DNA of 64,000 nucleotides from Rosettibacter sp037481715 (GTDB taxonomy: Bacteria; Bacteroidota; Ignavibacteria; Ignavibacteriales; Melioribacteraceae): NCBI GenBank assembly GCA_037481715.1, contig JBBFLD010000011.1:28321-92320 (forward strand). Direction: 5' to 3'. This document shows, in pieces, positions 26,171-35,918 of this stretch. The notes under the pieces were generated by a model. The model made no database searches and was not told the DNA's origin. It saw only the letters and a list, made by a program, of their open reading frames with translations. Positions within the stretch are counted from its first letter, which is position 1, and each line of letters begins with the position of its first letter. Made by a program: the position numbers and the translations under genes.

Positions 26171-29058
26171 TACTGCACTTCAATAGAAACTTCTGATGAC
26201 TTTAGTCCTTCGGATTCTGCAGTAAGCCGAATAATACCGCGTTTGATGTTCGATTGTACAACAACAAGACATAAACCATGAAATGCCTTACGCTCGTTGG
26301 CTTTGAAAAGTTCATGGCTCACTGCATCACCATTATCCACTCCAACTATTCTACCTTCTCCCGTAATGTTAAATTTCACAAGGTTATTTGCATTTGGACA
26401 AACACGACCCTTACTATCTGCAATTATAACTTTAACAAATGAAAGATCTTTACCATCAGCTTTGAGCATCGCACGGTCAGGAATTAAGAGTATCTGTGCC
26501 GGCTTTCCTGCAGTTTCGACTTGATGAGTAGCAACAATCTTTCCTTTGTTTTTACCAACCGCCTGTAACGCGCCTTGGACGTAAGGGACTTTCCATTCAA
26601 GATGCAAATCTTCCGTTTCGGAAAAACGTTTTTCACCAAGTGATTTACCATTCAAGAACAACTCTACTGATTCACAGTTACTATAGCACCAAACTGGAAT
26701 TTCTTTTCCTTCAAATCCTTCCCAATTCCAGTGTGGAAAAATGTAAACCATTGGCTTATCTGTCCATTGGCTCTGGTAAAGGTAATAGCGATCCTTTGGA
26801 AATCCACATCGATCCACAATTCCAAAGTAGGAACTCACTGATGGCCAACCAAAAGGAGTTGGCTCACCGATGTAATCAAAACCTGTCCACACGAATTCGC
26901 CTGCAATCCACGGTGCATTTTTGAGCGCCTTAAGCGTTGCTTCTGCCGTATTGCCCCACCCTGGACTTACAATGTCGTATGAAGTACATTGATTGTTTAG
27001 CTGTTTTTCGATCTTGAGAGTATCTCCTTCCAGAACCAAATTATACTCTCCCCTCGTACTCACTGCAGATGCAGTCTCAGAAGCAATAAGTTTGAATTTT
27101 CCTTTTAAGCTCTGGTAAACTGGAAGGTTGTAGTTAATGCCAACAACATCAAGTGCTTTTGCAAACCCAGTTTTTACAGCAGATTCGGGCAAATTACATG
27201 CTGAGGTCACAGGTCGAGTCGGATCTTCCTCGTGACAAATGTCAACAAGTCGCTTTGCCATTTCATAAGCATTCTCACTATTCTGTTCTGGAATTTCATT
27301 GCCTATGCTCCATAGAATTATGCTTGGATGATTCCTGTCGCGTCGAATCATATCCCTTAAATCTTTTTCGCTCCATTCATCAAAGAATCGGCCGTATCCA
27401 TACATAGTCTTCGATTGCTTCCACTCATCAAATGCTTCATCCATGACCAAGAAACCCATTCGATCGCACAACTCTAAAAGCTCAGGAGCAGGCGGATTAT
27501 GACTTGTGCGTATGGCATTGCAACCCATGCTTTTCATTATTTCCAGTTGACGCTCGATTGCTCGCTTATTAACGGCAGATCCTAAACACCCAAGATCGTG
27601 ATGGAGGCACACTCCCTTAATAGGCACATGTTTTCCATTTAAGAAAAATCCTTTATCGGTGGTAAATTCAAATGTTCGAATTCCAAAAGGGGTATCAATA
27701 GAATCAACAATTCGATTGCCTATATACACTCTTGAGATAGCATGATAAAGGGTAGGTGTTTCAAGAGACCATAAACGAGGTCTTAAAACTTTGAGTGTAT
27801 CCTTGAGAGTATAAATGTCTCCAGCTTTCAGCTTCTGCTCAGAAAACGTACTTGCACACTTCCGGCCAGATTCATCGATTATCACTGTTTCGAGTTTTAG
27901 TTGTTGAGTTGAAGAGGAATGATTTTCAATTTTTGTTTCGACACAAACAGTTGCTTCACTTTCGGACACATCTGGCGTTGTGACGTATACAACCCAATGC
28001 GCAATATGAACGGGGTCTTTAATTACCAAACGAACGTTCCTGTAAATCCCTGCACCTGAATACCAACGAGAGCACGGTTGTTGTACGCACACCCTGACTG
28101 CAAGTACATTTTTCTCACCATTGAATTTGAGATGCTTTGTCAATTCATACTGAAAACTGGAATACCCATATGGCCTATTACCAAGATGAATGCCGTTAAT
28201 CCACACATCGCTGTTCATGTACACACCGTCGAATTCAACAAATACTCGCTTGTCTCGAGCGCTTTCTGGTATTGTAAATGTTTTTCTGTACCAGCTAGTA
28301 CCTGCATTCACATACCCAGCGCCACTTCCTCCAGGACAAGTTGACTCAAAAATCCCCTCGACTATTCTCCTTCCCTCATCATAAATTCCACCGCCCATAA
28401 TTCCATCAAATACACGAACAGCAATTATGTTTTTCTCTCCGTAGCGGATAAGCTCGTGTGGAATTATATATCTCCTAATGGCATCCCAAGCAGTTGTATA
28501 GTGGAGTGGGAATGATCCCATTCCGCCTACTTTTACACCATTGAAATAGGTTTCATCTGCATCATCAATTTTTCCAACGTTGATGATAATATCCTTTCCT
28601 TGCAAATCAGCAGGAACTACAAATTCTCGACGATACCAGCCATAGACATTATCCTGAGTGTAGTTTGAATGTTTTTCCCATGTTGAAGGAAGAGTCACTA
28701 CTTCCCACAACCTGTCGTCGTACTCTGGACTTTTCCATAAAGAGCTATTTCCTTTGCAAAATTTCCACTGGCCTTTTACAATGTCGAACTCAGGCATATC
28801 ACTTTCAAATTCCGTTTCGGATTTTGCAAGTCCTTCGATACTCCAATCGTGAGGAACATTCACAATAAGCCAGGATGAATCATTAAATTCTGGTTTTTCA
28901 GCATTTTTAACATCTCCTGCATAAAATCTCCAACTTGAATTAAATGTTTGAACCTGCCTGTATACTCCTTTATTCTTTATATCTCCTGCAAAAGTAATTG
29001 TTACACTAAGCAAACAGAATAAAAGAACATTTCTAATCTTCGACATAAGTGACCTCAT
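26170..29058 (-). CDS. GH2 family glycosidase with extra jelly-roll domain
   Basis: 962 residues: signal peptide (about 1-24), split sugar-binding N-domain, Ig-like domain (about 350-460), TIM barrel (about 465-745), DUF4982-like and Ig-like C-domains. Acid/base E588 is in SIGNEIPEQ and nucleophile E661 in IASETASA. Residues about 90-245 form an additional beta-sandwich (FDIVKGQWKFC through YGEKNIIAVRVFDG) between the first strand pair and the canonical WYRKTF segment; the other GH2 here lacks it. It probably acts on beta-galactose of side chains, cooperating with the translationally coupled GH31. A hairpin lies in the leader region (29139-29185). Confidence 0.87.
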   Translation of the reverse strand: MRSLMSKIRNVLLFCLLSVTITFAGDIKNKGVYRQVQTFNSSWRFYAGDVKNAEKPEFNDSSWLIVNVPHDWSIEGLAKSETEFESDMPEFDIVKGQWKFCKGNSSLWKSPEYDDRLWEVVTLPSTWEKHSNYTQDNVYGWYRREFVVPADLQGKDIIINVGKIDDADETYFNGVKVGGMGSFPLHYTTAWDAIRRYIIPHELIRYGEKNIIAVRVFDGIMGGGIYDEGRRIVEGIFESTCPGGSGAGYVNAGTSWYRKTFTIPESARDKRVFVEFDGVYMNSDVWINGIHLGNRPYGYSSFQYELTKHLKFNGEKNVLAVRVCVQQPCSRWYSGAGIYRNVRLVIKDPVHIAHWVVYVTTPDVSESEATVCVETKIENHSSSTQQLKLETVIIDESGRKCASTFSEQKLKAGDIYTLKDTLKVLRPRLWSLETPTLYHAISRVYIGNRIVDSIDTPFGIRTFEFTTDKGFFLNGKHVPIKGVCLHHDLGCLGSAVNKRAIERQLEIMKSMGCNAIRTSHNPPAPELLELCDRMGFLVMDEAFDEWKQSKTMYGYGRFFDEWSEKDLRDMIRRDRNHPSIILWSIGNEIPEQNSENAYEMAKRLVDICHEEDPTRPVTSACNLPESAVKTGFAKALDVVGINYNLPVYQSLKGKFKLIASETASAVSTRGEYNLVLEGDTLKIEKQLNNQCTSYDIVSPGWGNTAEATLKALKNAPWIAGEFVWTGFDYIGEPTPFGWPSVSSYFGIVDRCGFPKDRYYLYQSQWTDKPMVYIFPHWNWEGFEGKEIPVWCYSNCESVELFLNGKSLGEKRFSETEDLHLEWKVPYVQGALQAVGKNKGKIVATHQVETAGKPAQILLIPDRAMLKADGKDLSFVKVIIADSKGRVCPNANNLVKFNITGEGRIVGVDNGDAVSHELFKANERKAFHGLCLVVVQSNIKRGIIRLTAESEGLKSSEVSIEVQ

Positions 29059-29138
29059 TAATTTTATTTATTGAACTTACTTTATATTTAGCGGGAGAAC
29101 TATTCGTAAAAACACTTGCGATAATAAAGCTAACAGTT

Positions 29139-29185
29139 GAAGGAAACCTTCTTCCGCATATATAGCAAAACCGAAGGTTTCCTTC
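29139..29185 (-). terminator. Nested palindromic hairpin between GH3 and GH2
   Basis: The arms GAAGGAAACCTTC (29139-29151) and GAAGGTTTCCTTC (29173-29185) are perfect reverse complements, 13 bp, with a 21-base loop. Each arm is itself a small palindrome (GAAGG/CCTTC around AAA or TTT). It lies 37 bases after the GH3 stop and 81 bases before the GH2 start. There is no strong T-run after it on the minus strand, so it may slow or stabilise transcripts rather than be a classical terminator. Confidence 0.45.
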
Positions 29186-29221
29186 TTACCATACCATTTC
29201 TCAATATGTATTCCTATTGGC

Positions 29222-31840
29222 CTATTGAACAACGACTTTTAAAAGCTTTAAATCGCTTGCTCTGGAACTATTCCCGTACAAAATTTCATACTCACCAGAG
29301 GCAACTATCATTTTCCTACTTGCGCGATCATAAAATTCAAATGCTTTAGTCTGCAACTGAATAACAGCTTCTTTTGTTTTTCCAGCAGGCACATTAACTC
29401 GTTGAAAACCCCTTAAAGTTTTAATCGGACCGTCTACATCATTCACCTTGCGAACATATACTTGGACAATTTCAGTGCCGTCCCGTTTGCCAGTATTAGA
29501 CACAGGAATTGTGAGCTCAACGCTTTCAGTTTTTTGAATTGTGGATTTACTCAGCCGAGCTTCTCCAATTTTAAATGTTGTGTAACTGAGTCCATAGCCA
29601 AATGGGAAAAGTGCATCATCGAAAAATCGGTATGTTCGACCTTTCATAGAATAATCTTCAAAATCTGGAAGTTGTTCTGAACTTTTATAAAAAGTAACTG
29701 GCAATTTTCCGCAAGGATTATAATCTCCAAAAATTACATCTGCTACTGCCAATCCTCCTGATTCTCCGGGATACCATGCTTGTAATATTGCATCGCATGT
29801 TTGCGTTTCTGGAGTTAGTGCTATTGCTGAACCCGAGCAATTAACAAAGATAATTTTTTTGTTAGCTTGTTTTAACAGCTTAAGCAAATTTCTTTGAACA
29901 GATGGAAGCTCAATATTTGTTCTATCACCGCCTTTAAAACCGGGATATGATACAGGCATTTCTTCTCCTTCAAGTCTTCCTGATAATCCTCCAACAAAAA
30001 TAACAGTGTCAATTCCTTGTAAATTGTTTAATAAGTCTGTATAATTAACATCGATTTCTCTTCCAAAGTCAAACTCGATATTTGCTTGCCAGTTGTATTG
30101 TTGAGAGTATTTGATTTCAATTAAATATTTTTTCCCGGCTTCAACTTTGTAAGATAATCTTGACGGCAAAGTTCTCCAGTTGTGAAATTTGACTAATGTT
30201 TCTCCATTAATTATTAATTCAAAATTTCCAGTTGCACCATATTTAAAAACAATTTCTTCACTGACAGTTGGAATAAATTCAGTTTGATAAATTGCTGAGA
30301 ATCCTTCGAGCTTTACGCCAGGGGCAAATTCATGTTGTCCTGCCGTTGTTAGTTTAAGTGGGGAAGTGATTTGTTGCGTTGTCACAATATCACCAGTGAA
30401 ATCTCGTGTGTTCCAGTAAGTTGCTTTGAAACCAATTTTATTTTCGAACTTACATTTGTTGAAATAACTTTCTATGATTTTATCTTCTACAATATCACAG
30501 CCTTTATCATAAAAAACTTTGTTTGGAGATAATTTAGAAATTATTCCTTCAAGTATTGTAATTGTTTTTATAGGTTTGCCATTATAATTGCCCCATTGCA
30601 TAATTGAATCATTTGCATTTGGTCCAATCACTGCAATTTTATTTATTGAGAATTTATTTAATGGAAGAATATTATTTTTATTTTGAAGCAGAACGATAGA
30701 TTGTCTTGCCATATCGAGTGCAAGTTTTCGATGTTCTTCACAATTAATTATAGAAGGAGGAATTTTAGACCATGGAACAATTGAATCAGGGTCCATTTCA
30801 CCAAGCTCTAATCTTCCCATAATTATTCGCATCAAACTTTTATCAATATCTTCTTCTTTGACTAAGCCGCGATTAACAGCTTCTGATAAAGTTTTAAATG
30901 GATAGTTATCCCAAAAACATTCTATATCTGTTCCTGCAAGCAAAGCTTTTGAAGATGCATGCATTGGAGTAGAAGATACTTTGTGACTTGTAAAGAAATC
31001 TCCTACCGCACCGCAGTCTGAAACAACAATATATTTATATCCCCATTCATCGCGTAAAATTCTCTGAAGTAGACGGCTATTTCCACAGCAAGGTTCATCA
31101 TCAAGACGATGATATGCACACATAACTTGGCGAACCTTGGCTTCCTGAACTAATGATTTGAAAGCAGGCAAATAAGTTTCATACAAATCTCTGGGATCAA
31201 TATTGTTCAAATTAATCTCATGTCGGCTCCATTCTGGTCCTGAATGAACTGCAAAATGTTTAGCACAAGCAAGTAATTTTCTATACTTTGAAGTATCAGG
31301 TCCTTGAAGTCCTCTTACAACAGCAACGCCCATACGTGACATCAAGTAAGGGTCTTCGCCATAGGTTTCTTGTCCACGTCCCCAGCGCGGGTCACGAAAA
31401 ATATTGATATTTGGTGTCCATACTGATAAACTTAAAAAGCGTTTATTTTCTCCACCTCTTCTTAAATGTTCATGATATTTTGCTCTTACTTCATCTGATA
31501 CTGCATTGAAAATTTTATAAACAAGTTCATCATTGAACGATGCAGCCATACCAATAGGTTGAGGAAACACTGTAACACTATCATTATTTGCAAGTCCATG
31601 AAGAGCTTCACTCCACCAGTTGAATTTTTTAATACCCAATCGTGGAATTGCTTCGGACTGATCGCACATTAAAATTACTTTTTCTTCAAGTGTAAGTCGT
31701 GTGATAAGATCTTGAGCTCGTTTTTCAAAAGGTAAAGCAGGATTCTGATATGGATAGCTCTGACCCAATACAGTCACTGATACGATGAACATCGTAATTA
31801 AGCTGTGTGCTAAAATATTAAATGCTGTTTTCATGTTCAT
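29222..31840 (-). CDS. GH3 beta-xylosidase / beta-glucosidase with PA14 domain
   Basis: 872 residues: signal peptide (1-26), GH3 TIM barrel (about 35-360), alpha/beta sandwich (about 385-690) interrupted by a PA14 domain (about 475-610), fibronectin-III-like C-domain (about 760-870). Nucleophile D275 is in IVVSDCGAV; KHFAVHSGPE and RDPRWGRGQETYGEDP are further family motifs. The WWSEALHG motif and overall form resemble GH3 beta-xylosidases. It should release xylose (or glucose) from short oligosaccharides in the periplasm. Codon and base use are more AT-rich than its island neighbours. The 134-base gap before its start suggests its own promoter. Confidence 0.88.
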   Translation of the reverse strand: MNMKTAFNILAHSLITMFIVSVTVLGQSYPYQNPALPFEKRAQDLITRLTLEEKVILMCDQSEAIPRLGIKKFNWWSEALHGLANNDSVTVFPQPIGMAASFNDELVYKIFNAVSDEVRAKYHEHLRRGGENKRFLSLSVWTPNINIFRDPRWGRGQETYGEDPYLMSRMGVAVVRGLQGPDTSKYRKLLACAKHFAVHSGPEWSRHEINLNNIDPRDLYETYLPAFKSLVQEAKVRQVMCAYHRLDDEPCCGNSRLLQRILRDEWGYKYIVVSDCGAVGDFFTSHKVSSTPMHASSKALLAGTDIECFWDNYPFKTLSEAVNRGLVKEEDIDKSLMRIIMGRLELGEMDPDSIVPWSKIPPSIINCEEHRKLALDMARQSIVLLQNKNNILPLNKFSINKIAVIGPNANDSIMQWGNYNGKPIKTITILEGIISKLSPNKVFYDKGCDIVEDKIIESYFNKCKFENKIGFKATYWNTRDFTGDIVTTQQITSPLKLTTAGQHEFAPGVKLEGFSAIYQTEFIPTVSEEIVFKYGATGNFELIINGETLVKFHNWRTLPSRLSYKVEAGKKYLIEIKYSQQYNWQANIEFDFGREIDVNYTDLLNNLQGIDTVIFVGGLSGRLEGEEMPVSYPGFKGGDRTNIELPSVQRNLLKLLKQANKKIIFVNCSGSAIALTPETQTCDAILQAWYPGESGGLAVADVIFGDYNPCGKLPVTFYKSSEQLPDFEDYSMKGRTYRFFDDALFPFGYGLSYTTFKIGEARLSKSTIQKTESVELTIPVSNTGKRDGTEIVQVYVRKVNDVDGPIKTLRGFQRVNVPAGKTKEAVIQLQTKAFEFYDRASRKMIVASGEYEILYGNSSRASDLKLLKVVVQ

Positions 31841-31974
31841 AACCTATTCCTTTTTCTTTATGATTACTAGGGTTACAATTCGTTATTTCGATACAATCTT
31901 AATAAATAATTAGTAGACAAATCAAATGTAATTATCTCTGTTATTTTGCTCGTCGCTATACCAAGGTTCTTTAA

Positions 31975-33138
31975 CTATTCTTTAAATAACAATTGAGCAA
32001 ACTCTCGTAAACTCCGTCTCCAAGTTAAAAACTCATGGGCAGTATTAGGAGACACATAAAACACGCTATTGATACCTTCTTTCTTTAAGTCCTCAGCATC
32101 TTTTTTGGGATCTCCTCCAAAGCCCCTGCGTTCTCCTCTCTGCATCCATTCAAGTTCTCGACTGCCAAAGCCAACAAAGACGAGCTTCACTTTTTCTTTG
32201 AAACCGGGTGTGTTGTTGACATCTTCCAGAGAGATTGAACCTCCGCTAAAAAGTCCAATATATGAAAATTTATCGAGGTTAGCTAAGGTAATCATCTTTG
32301 TTTCCATACCACCCATGGAAAGTCCAGCCATGGCTCGATGCGATTGATCTGACAAGGTTCGGAAATTTTTATCTATATACGGAATCAGTTCTTCCACAAG
32401 AACTGTTTGAAAAGGTTTGATGTCAAATGTTCTAAGCTCACCAAATTTGATTTCATTGGTCATTCCGTATGTCATAACGATGATAAATGGCTTCACTTTC
32501 CCCTCAGCAATCAAGTTATCCATTATAAGATTCGCACGACCTTGATTCCACCACGCTGTTTCATCTTCACCCCAACCATGCTGGAGATAGAGTACTGGAT
32601 AGCGCTTTTTTGGATTTTTATCATAATCTGGTGGAGTATAAACAAAAGCACGGCGAATGCTGTTCGTGCTTTTCGAAGGAAAGAGAACTTGCTGAACACG
32701 ACCATGTGGAACATCTTTCAGAGCATAAAAGTCTTGATCAAATGCTGGCACTTCAATACCGCTTTCCCAGCGGCAGGAGCCATAGAAGTTTAATGTTCCA
32801 GGATCGTTAAATGTCCCTCCATCCACAATAAGATGATAGTAATGGAAGCCCTCATCCAAAGGTTCAGCAGTGGTGCCTATCCAATAGCCATCATCAGTTT
32901 TTGTTAGAGTTGTACCTTCTCGGCCACCCAAGGTTACCTTTACACTCTGAGCTTGAGGAGCAAAAATTCGAAAACGTGCATAGCCTTGAGAATTTACCTG
33001 AGGGTACTCTTGACCAGGCTGATTCAAAACAGAAGGCTTAAAGTCTTCCTTAATAACTGACTGTTCTGCTTGCGACAAACACGGTACCCACACTATAAGT
33101 ATCGCCAATGCCAATACTAAAAACATATGTTGTTTCAT
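31975..33138 (-). CDS. CBM48-CE1 esterase (tandem copy A)
   Basis: 387 residues: signal peptide (1-24), CBM48-like domain (about 45-125; FRIFAPQAQSVKV, FHYYHLIVDG), CE1 esterase (about 140-386). S274 in GLSMGG and H368 in NTAHEF give nucleophile and base; the acid is probably in the loop FVGFGSRELE. The oxyanion motif is LQHGWGEDE. It is likely an acetylxylan or feruloyl esterase. It is a clear paralogue of the next gene upstream (33.2 kb), which ends 27 bases before its start, so the pair arose by tandem duplication and is probably co-transcribed. Confidence 0.85.
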   Translation of the reverse strand: MKQHMFLVLALAILIVWVPCLSQAEQSVIKEDFKPSVLNQPGQEYPQVNSQGYARFRIFAPQAQSVKVTLGGREGTTLTKTDDGYWIGTTAEPLDEGFHYYHLIVDGGTFNDPGTLNFYGSCRWESGIEVPAFDQDFYALKDVPHGRVQQVLFPSKSTNSIRRAFVYTPPDYDKNPKKRYPVLYLQHGWGEDETAWWNQGRANLIMDNLIAEGKVKPFIIVMTYGMTNEIKFGELRTFDIKPFQTVLVEELIPYIDKNFRTLSDQSHRAMAGLSMGGMETKMITLANLDKFSYIGLFSGGSISLEDVNNTPGFKEKVKLVFVGFGSRELEWMQRGERRGFGGDPKKDAEDLKKEGINSVFYVSPNTAHEFLTWRRSLREFAQLLFKE

Positions 33139-33165
33139 TGTTGACTCCTTTTCTATTAACTTATT

Positions 33166-34341
33166 TTAGTCCTTAAATAAAAGTTGTGCGAATTGGTAGA
33201 AACTACGTCGCCATGTATGCCACTCGTGAGCTGTGTTTTGAGAAACATAAAAATGTGCATTTATCCCTGCCTTTTTAATGGCTTCAGTATTTTCCTTTGG
33301 ATCCCCACCAAAATTGAATCTACGATTTTCTAATTCACGACTTCCATAACCCACGAATACGAGTTTTACTTTTTCTTTAAAAGTAGGGTTATTGTTGATA
33401 TCTTCAAGACTAATACTTCCACCACTAAAGATACCGACATAAGAAAATACTTCAGGGTGGGCAAGAGTAATAACTCGGGTTTGCATTCCACCCATAGATA
33501 ACCCTGCCATAGCGCGATATTTTGCATCGGGTATAGTTCGGTAATTGGCATCAATCATTGGAATAATGTCATTCAACAATGTATTCATAAAATTATCCGC
33601 CCAACCTTTTGGTGGCCATGGTCCGCTTCGGCGCTCTCCTGGCTTTGGTCGTGGAACACCTTCTGGCCAGGTCCACGTGCCGTTGTCCATTACAATAATA
33701 AATGGCACTGCTTTCCCTTCTGCAATCAAATTATCCATAATTAGATTTACTCTGCCTTGATTCGACCATCCAGTTTCATCCTCTCCACCACCATGTTGTA
33801 AATAAAGAACAGGGTAACGTTTCGTTAAATCTTTATCGTAGTCAGGTGGTGTGTACACAAAGCAACGACGAATTGTATTGTTAACTTTTGAATAATACAA
33901 ACGCTGTCGAACTTCTCCATGAGGAACATTCTTTAGCGCAAATATATCCTGATCTTTGGCAGGTACCTCAATACCGCTTCCCCAACGACTTGCTCCATAG
34001 AAATATAAGCTGTTTGGATCTGGAACAGCCGCTCCATCGATCCAGAGTTGATAATAATGAAATCCTTCGTCCTGTGGCTCTGAATCACCTGTCCATACAC
34101 CGTTTGAATCCTTTACAAGATCATACTTCACTGCACTAATATCGAGTTGAACTCGCTTTGCCTCAGGTGCGGAGATTCTGACACGCACTCTACCTTCAGA
34201 ATTTACCTGGGGGTAATCTCTTCCTGGCTGATTCGTTGATGCAGGCTTAAAATCTTCAATTGCCTTCTTCTCTGTTTGTGCAAAGCAGAGCCCAGCAAAA
34301 AATGCAACAAAAAGGTAAACAATGAAATATTCTCGTTTCAT
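33166..34341 (-). CDS. CBM48-CE1 esterase (tandem copy B)
   Basis: 391 residues: signal peptide (1-21), CBM48-like domain (about 50-125; VRISAPEAKRVQL, FHYYQLWIDG), CE1 esterase (about 135-390). S282 in GLSMGG and H372 in NTAHEW. A proline-rich loop absent from copy A lies at about 222-248 (WPEGVPRPKPGERRSGPWPP) near the expected active-site rim, which may alter specificity. A very strong AAAGGAGG ribosome site precedes the ATG. First gene of the tandem pair; 65 bases after the GH43 stop. Confidence 0.86.
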   Translation of the reverse strand: MKREYFIVYLFVAFFAGLCFAQTEKKAIEDFKPASTNQPGRDYPQVNSEGRVRVRISAPEAKRVQLDISAVKYDLVKDSNGVWTGDSEPQDEGFHYYQLWIDGAAVPDPNSLYFYGASRWGSGIEVPAKDQDIFALKNVPHGEVRQRLYYSKVNNTIRRCFVYTPPDYDKDLTKRYPVLYLQHGGGEDETGWSNQGRVNLIMDNLIAEGKAVPFIIVMDNGTWTWPEGVPRPKPGERRSGPWPPKGWADNFMNTLLNDIIPMIDANYRTIPDAKYRAMAGLSMGGMQTRVITLAHPEVFSYVGIFSGGSISLEDINNNPTFKEKVKLVFVGYGSRELENRRFNFGGDPKENTEAIKKAGINAHFYVSQNTAHEWHTWRRSFYQFAQLLFKD

Positions 34342-34406
34342 ACTTCATCCTCCTTTGATTAGTTTATATGTTAGGGTACATATTTTTTTATTCTTTTCTT
34401 TCTCAC

Positions 34407-35792
34407 TCATTGAAAACACCACCAATCAAAATTGAACAATTCTCCATTACCCCCTTTAAATACAAAACAAAGGTCATGTGTGCCATCAACTTTTTTCAAT
34501 TTTCCTGTAAAAGTTTTCCAATTCTGCCAACCTTTTGTATTTTTTATATCAACTACTCCAAGAAGTTCTCCCTCAGGATTATCAAGGCGAATCTCAATTT
34601 TACCTCCCTTAGAACCAGATGCTACACTCACAACAACCTTTTGAGGATTTTTTCCAAAATGAACATTTCGAACTTTCAGATAGTCATTATTTTCAATCTT
34701 CGTTACATAAACTCCCGATTGTCTATTGCCTGCAGTTTTCAATCCCTGGCTCCACGCCATCGTTTCTGCTTCAACTCTTTTGAATGGATTCAAATAACCA
34801 ACGGCTTCCCGAACCCCTTCTTTTGTCGGGTTGATTAAAGGAATAGTCCCATCCGGATTAAATTCAAATTCCTCAACACATACAGAACGTTTAAAACCTT
34901 CACTTGATAATTCTTGACTATGATAAAAGAAATAGGTTTTCCTTTTATAATCCACTATTGCAGGATGGTTTGTAAAAGCCAATTGAGGGGCTCTTTCCAT
35001 AATAAATCCTTTATAAGTCCATGGGCCTTCAATTGTTGGTGCTGTCGAATATGCTATGTATTCAGGAATACCTGAAGCTGCAAAAAGTAAATAGTACGTA
35101 TTGTTTCGTTTATACAACCATGGTCCTTCTGTATACTGCGTAAATACTCTGCCATTTCCAAAAACTTTTTCACCAAATGCTTCTTTCGTCATTTCTACCG
35201 ATACAATTCCATTTGTGCCAATACTTTTATCATATGAAATCATGTCCTCGTTCAACTTAACATAATACAACTTCGGATTACCCCAAAACAAATAAGCCTG
35301 ACCATTATCATCGATAAAGACAGTTGGATCAATATCATGCCATACATGATCGCTGTCAATTAAGCGCTTGCCTATTGGGTCTACAAATGGTCCAGTTGGA
35401 GAATCGGATACTAATACTGCAATACCCTCACCGTGAATTGGTACATAAAGATAAAATTTACCATTACGAGCTATACATTGAGGAGCCCATGCGCCATTTG
35501 TTTTCGATTGCCATTTGAGATCTTTAAGCGATGCAACTGGTCCATGGTCTGTCCAATTTACCATATCAGTAGTAGAATAACAACGCCAATCATACATTGT
35601 GAAAAAATTGTTTACCGTTGAATCTTCATCATGCGATGTATAAAGATATAAAGTATCGTTATACACCATAGGAGCTGGATCTGCAGTATAATTTGTTTGA
35701 ATAATCGGATTTTGAGAATAACTCTTAAATAGCATTCCACTAAAGAGAAACAACCAACCAAGGTTTTTAAGAGTAACTTTGTAATTCATCAT
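34407..35792 (-). CDS. GH43 glycosidase with CBM6-like domain
   Basis: 461 residues: signal peptide (1-26), GH43 propeller (about 28-335), CBM6-like domain (about 340-461; RVEAETMAWSQG, ending FNFDWWCFQ). Catalytic candidates are D38 in YTADPAPMV, the Asp in IDPTVFI and the Glu in YTEGPWLYK. The organisation and the NPIIQTNYTADPAP opening resemble arabinoxylan arabinofuranohydrolases, so arabinose removal from xylan is the best guess. Paralogous to the GH43 at 19.5 kb. No sorting module. The 126-base gap before it (35793-35918) holds no recognised hairpin and could contain a promoter. Confidence 0.85.
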   Translation of the reverse strand: MMNYKVTLKNLGWLFLFSGMLFKSYSQNPIIQTNYTADPAPMVYNDTLYLYTSHDEDSTVNNFFTMYDWRCYSTTDMVNWTDHGPVASLKDLKWQSKTNGAWAPQCIARNGKFYLYVPIHGEGIAVLVSDSPTGPFVDPIGKRLIDSDHVWHDIDPTVFIDDNGQAYLFWGNPKLYYVKLNEDMISYDKSIGTNGIVSVEMTKEAFGEKVFGNGRVFTQYTEGPWLYKRNNTYYLLFAASGIPEYIAYSTAPTIEGPWTYKGFIMERAPQLAFTNHPAIVDYKRKTYFFYHSQELSSEGFKRSVCVEEFEFNPDGTIPLINPTKEGVREAVGYLNPFKRVEAETMAWSQGLKTAGNRQSGVYVTKIENNDYLKVRNVHFGKNPQKVVVSVASGSKGGKIEIRLDNPEGELLGVVDIKNTKGWQNWKTFTGKLKKVDGTHDLCFVFKGGNGELFNFDWWCFQ

Positions 35793-35918
35793 AATGTACC
35801 CCTTGAAAAATAGATTATTAATTGATTTAAAACATTGTTCCTTTTAATTTCATTAAACCTCTTTTCAACTCGTGCTAGATTATTTTTGTTTATCCAATAA
35901 ATTCCAATTACTTACGTC

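Noticed and set aside
32407..32793. Plus-strand ORF of 128 codons inside the CE1 gene
   Set aside because: Fully antisense to a well-supported esterase with intact catalytic motifs; no ribosome site or known motif.
34368..34838. Plus-strand ORF of 156 codons over the GH43 3' end
   Set aside because: Antisense to the CBM6-like domain of a clear GH43 gene; product has no recognisable features.
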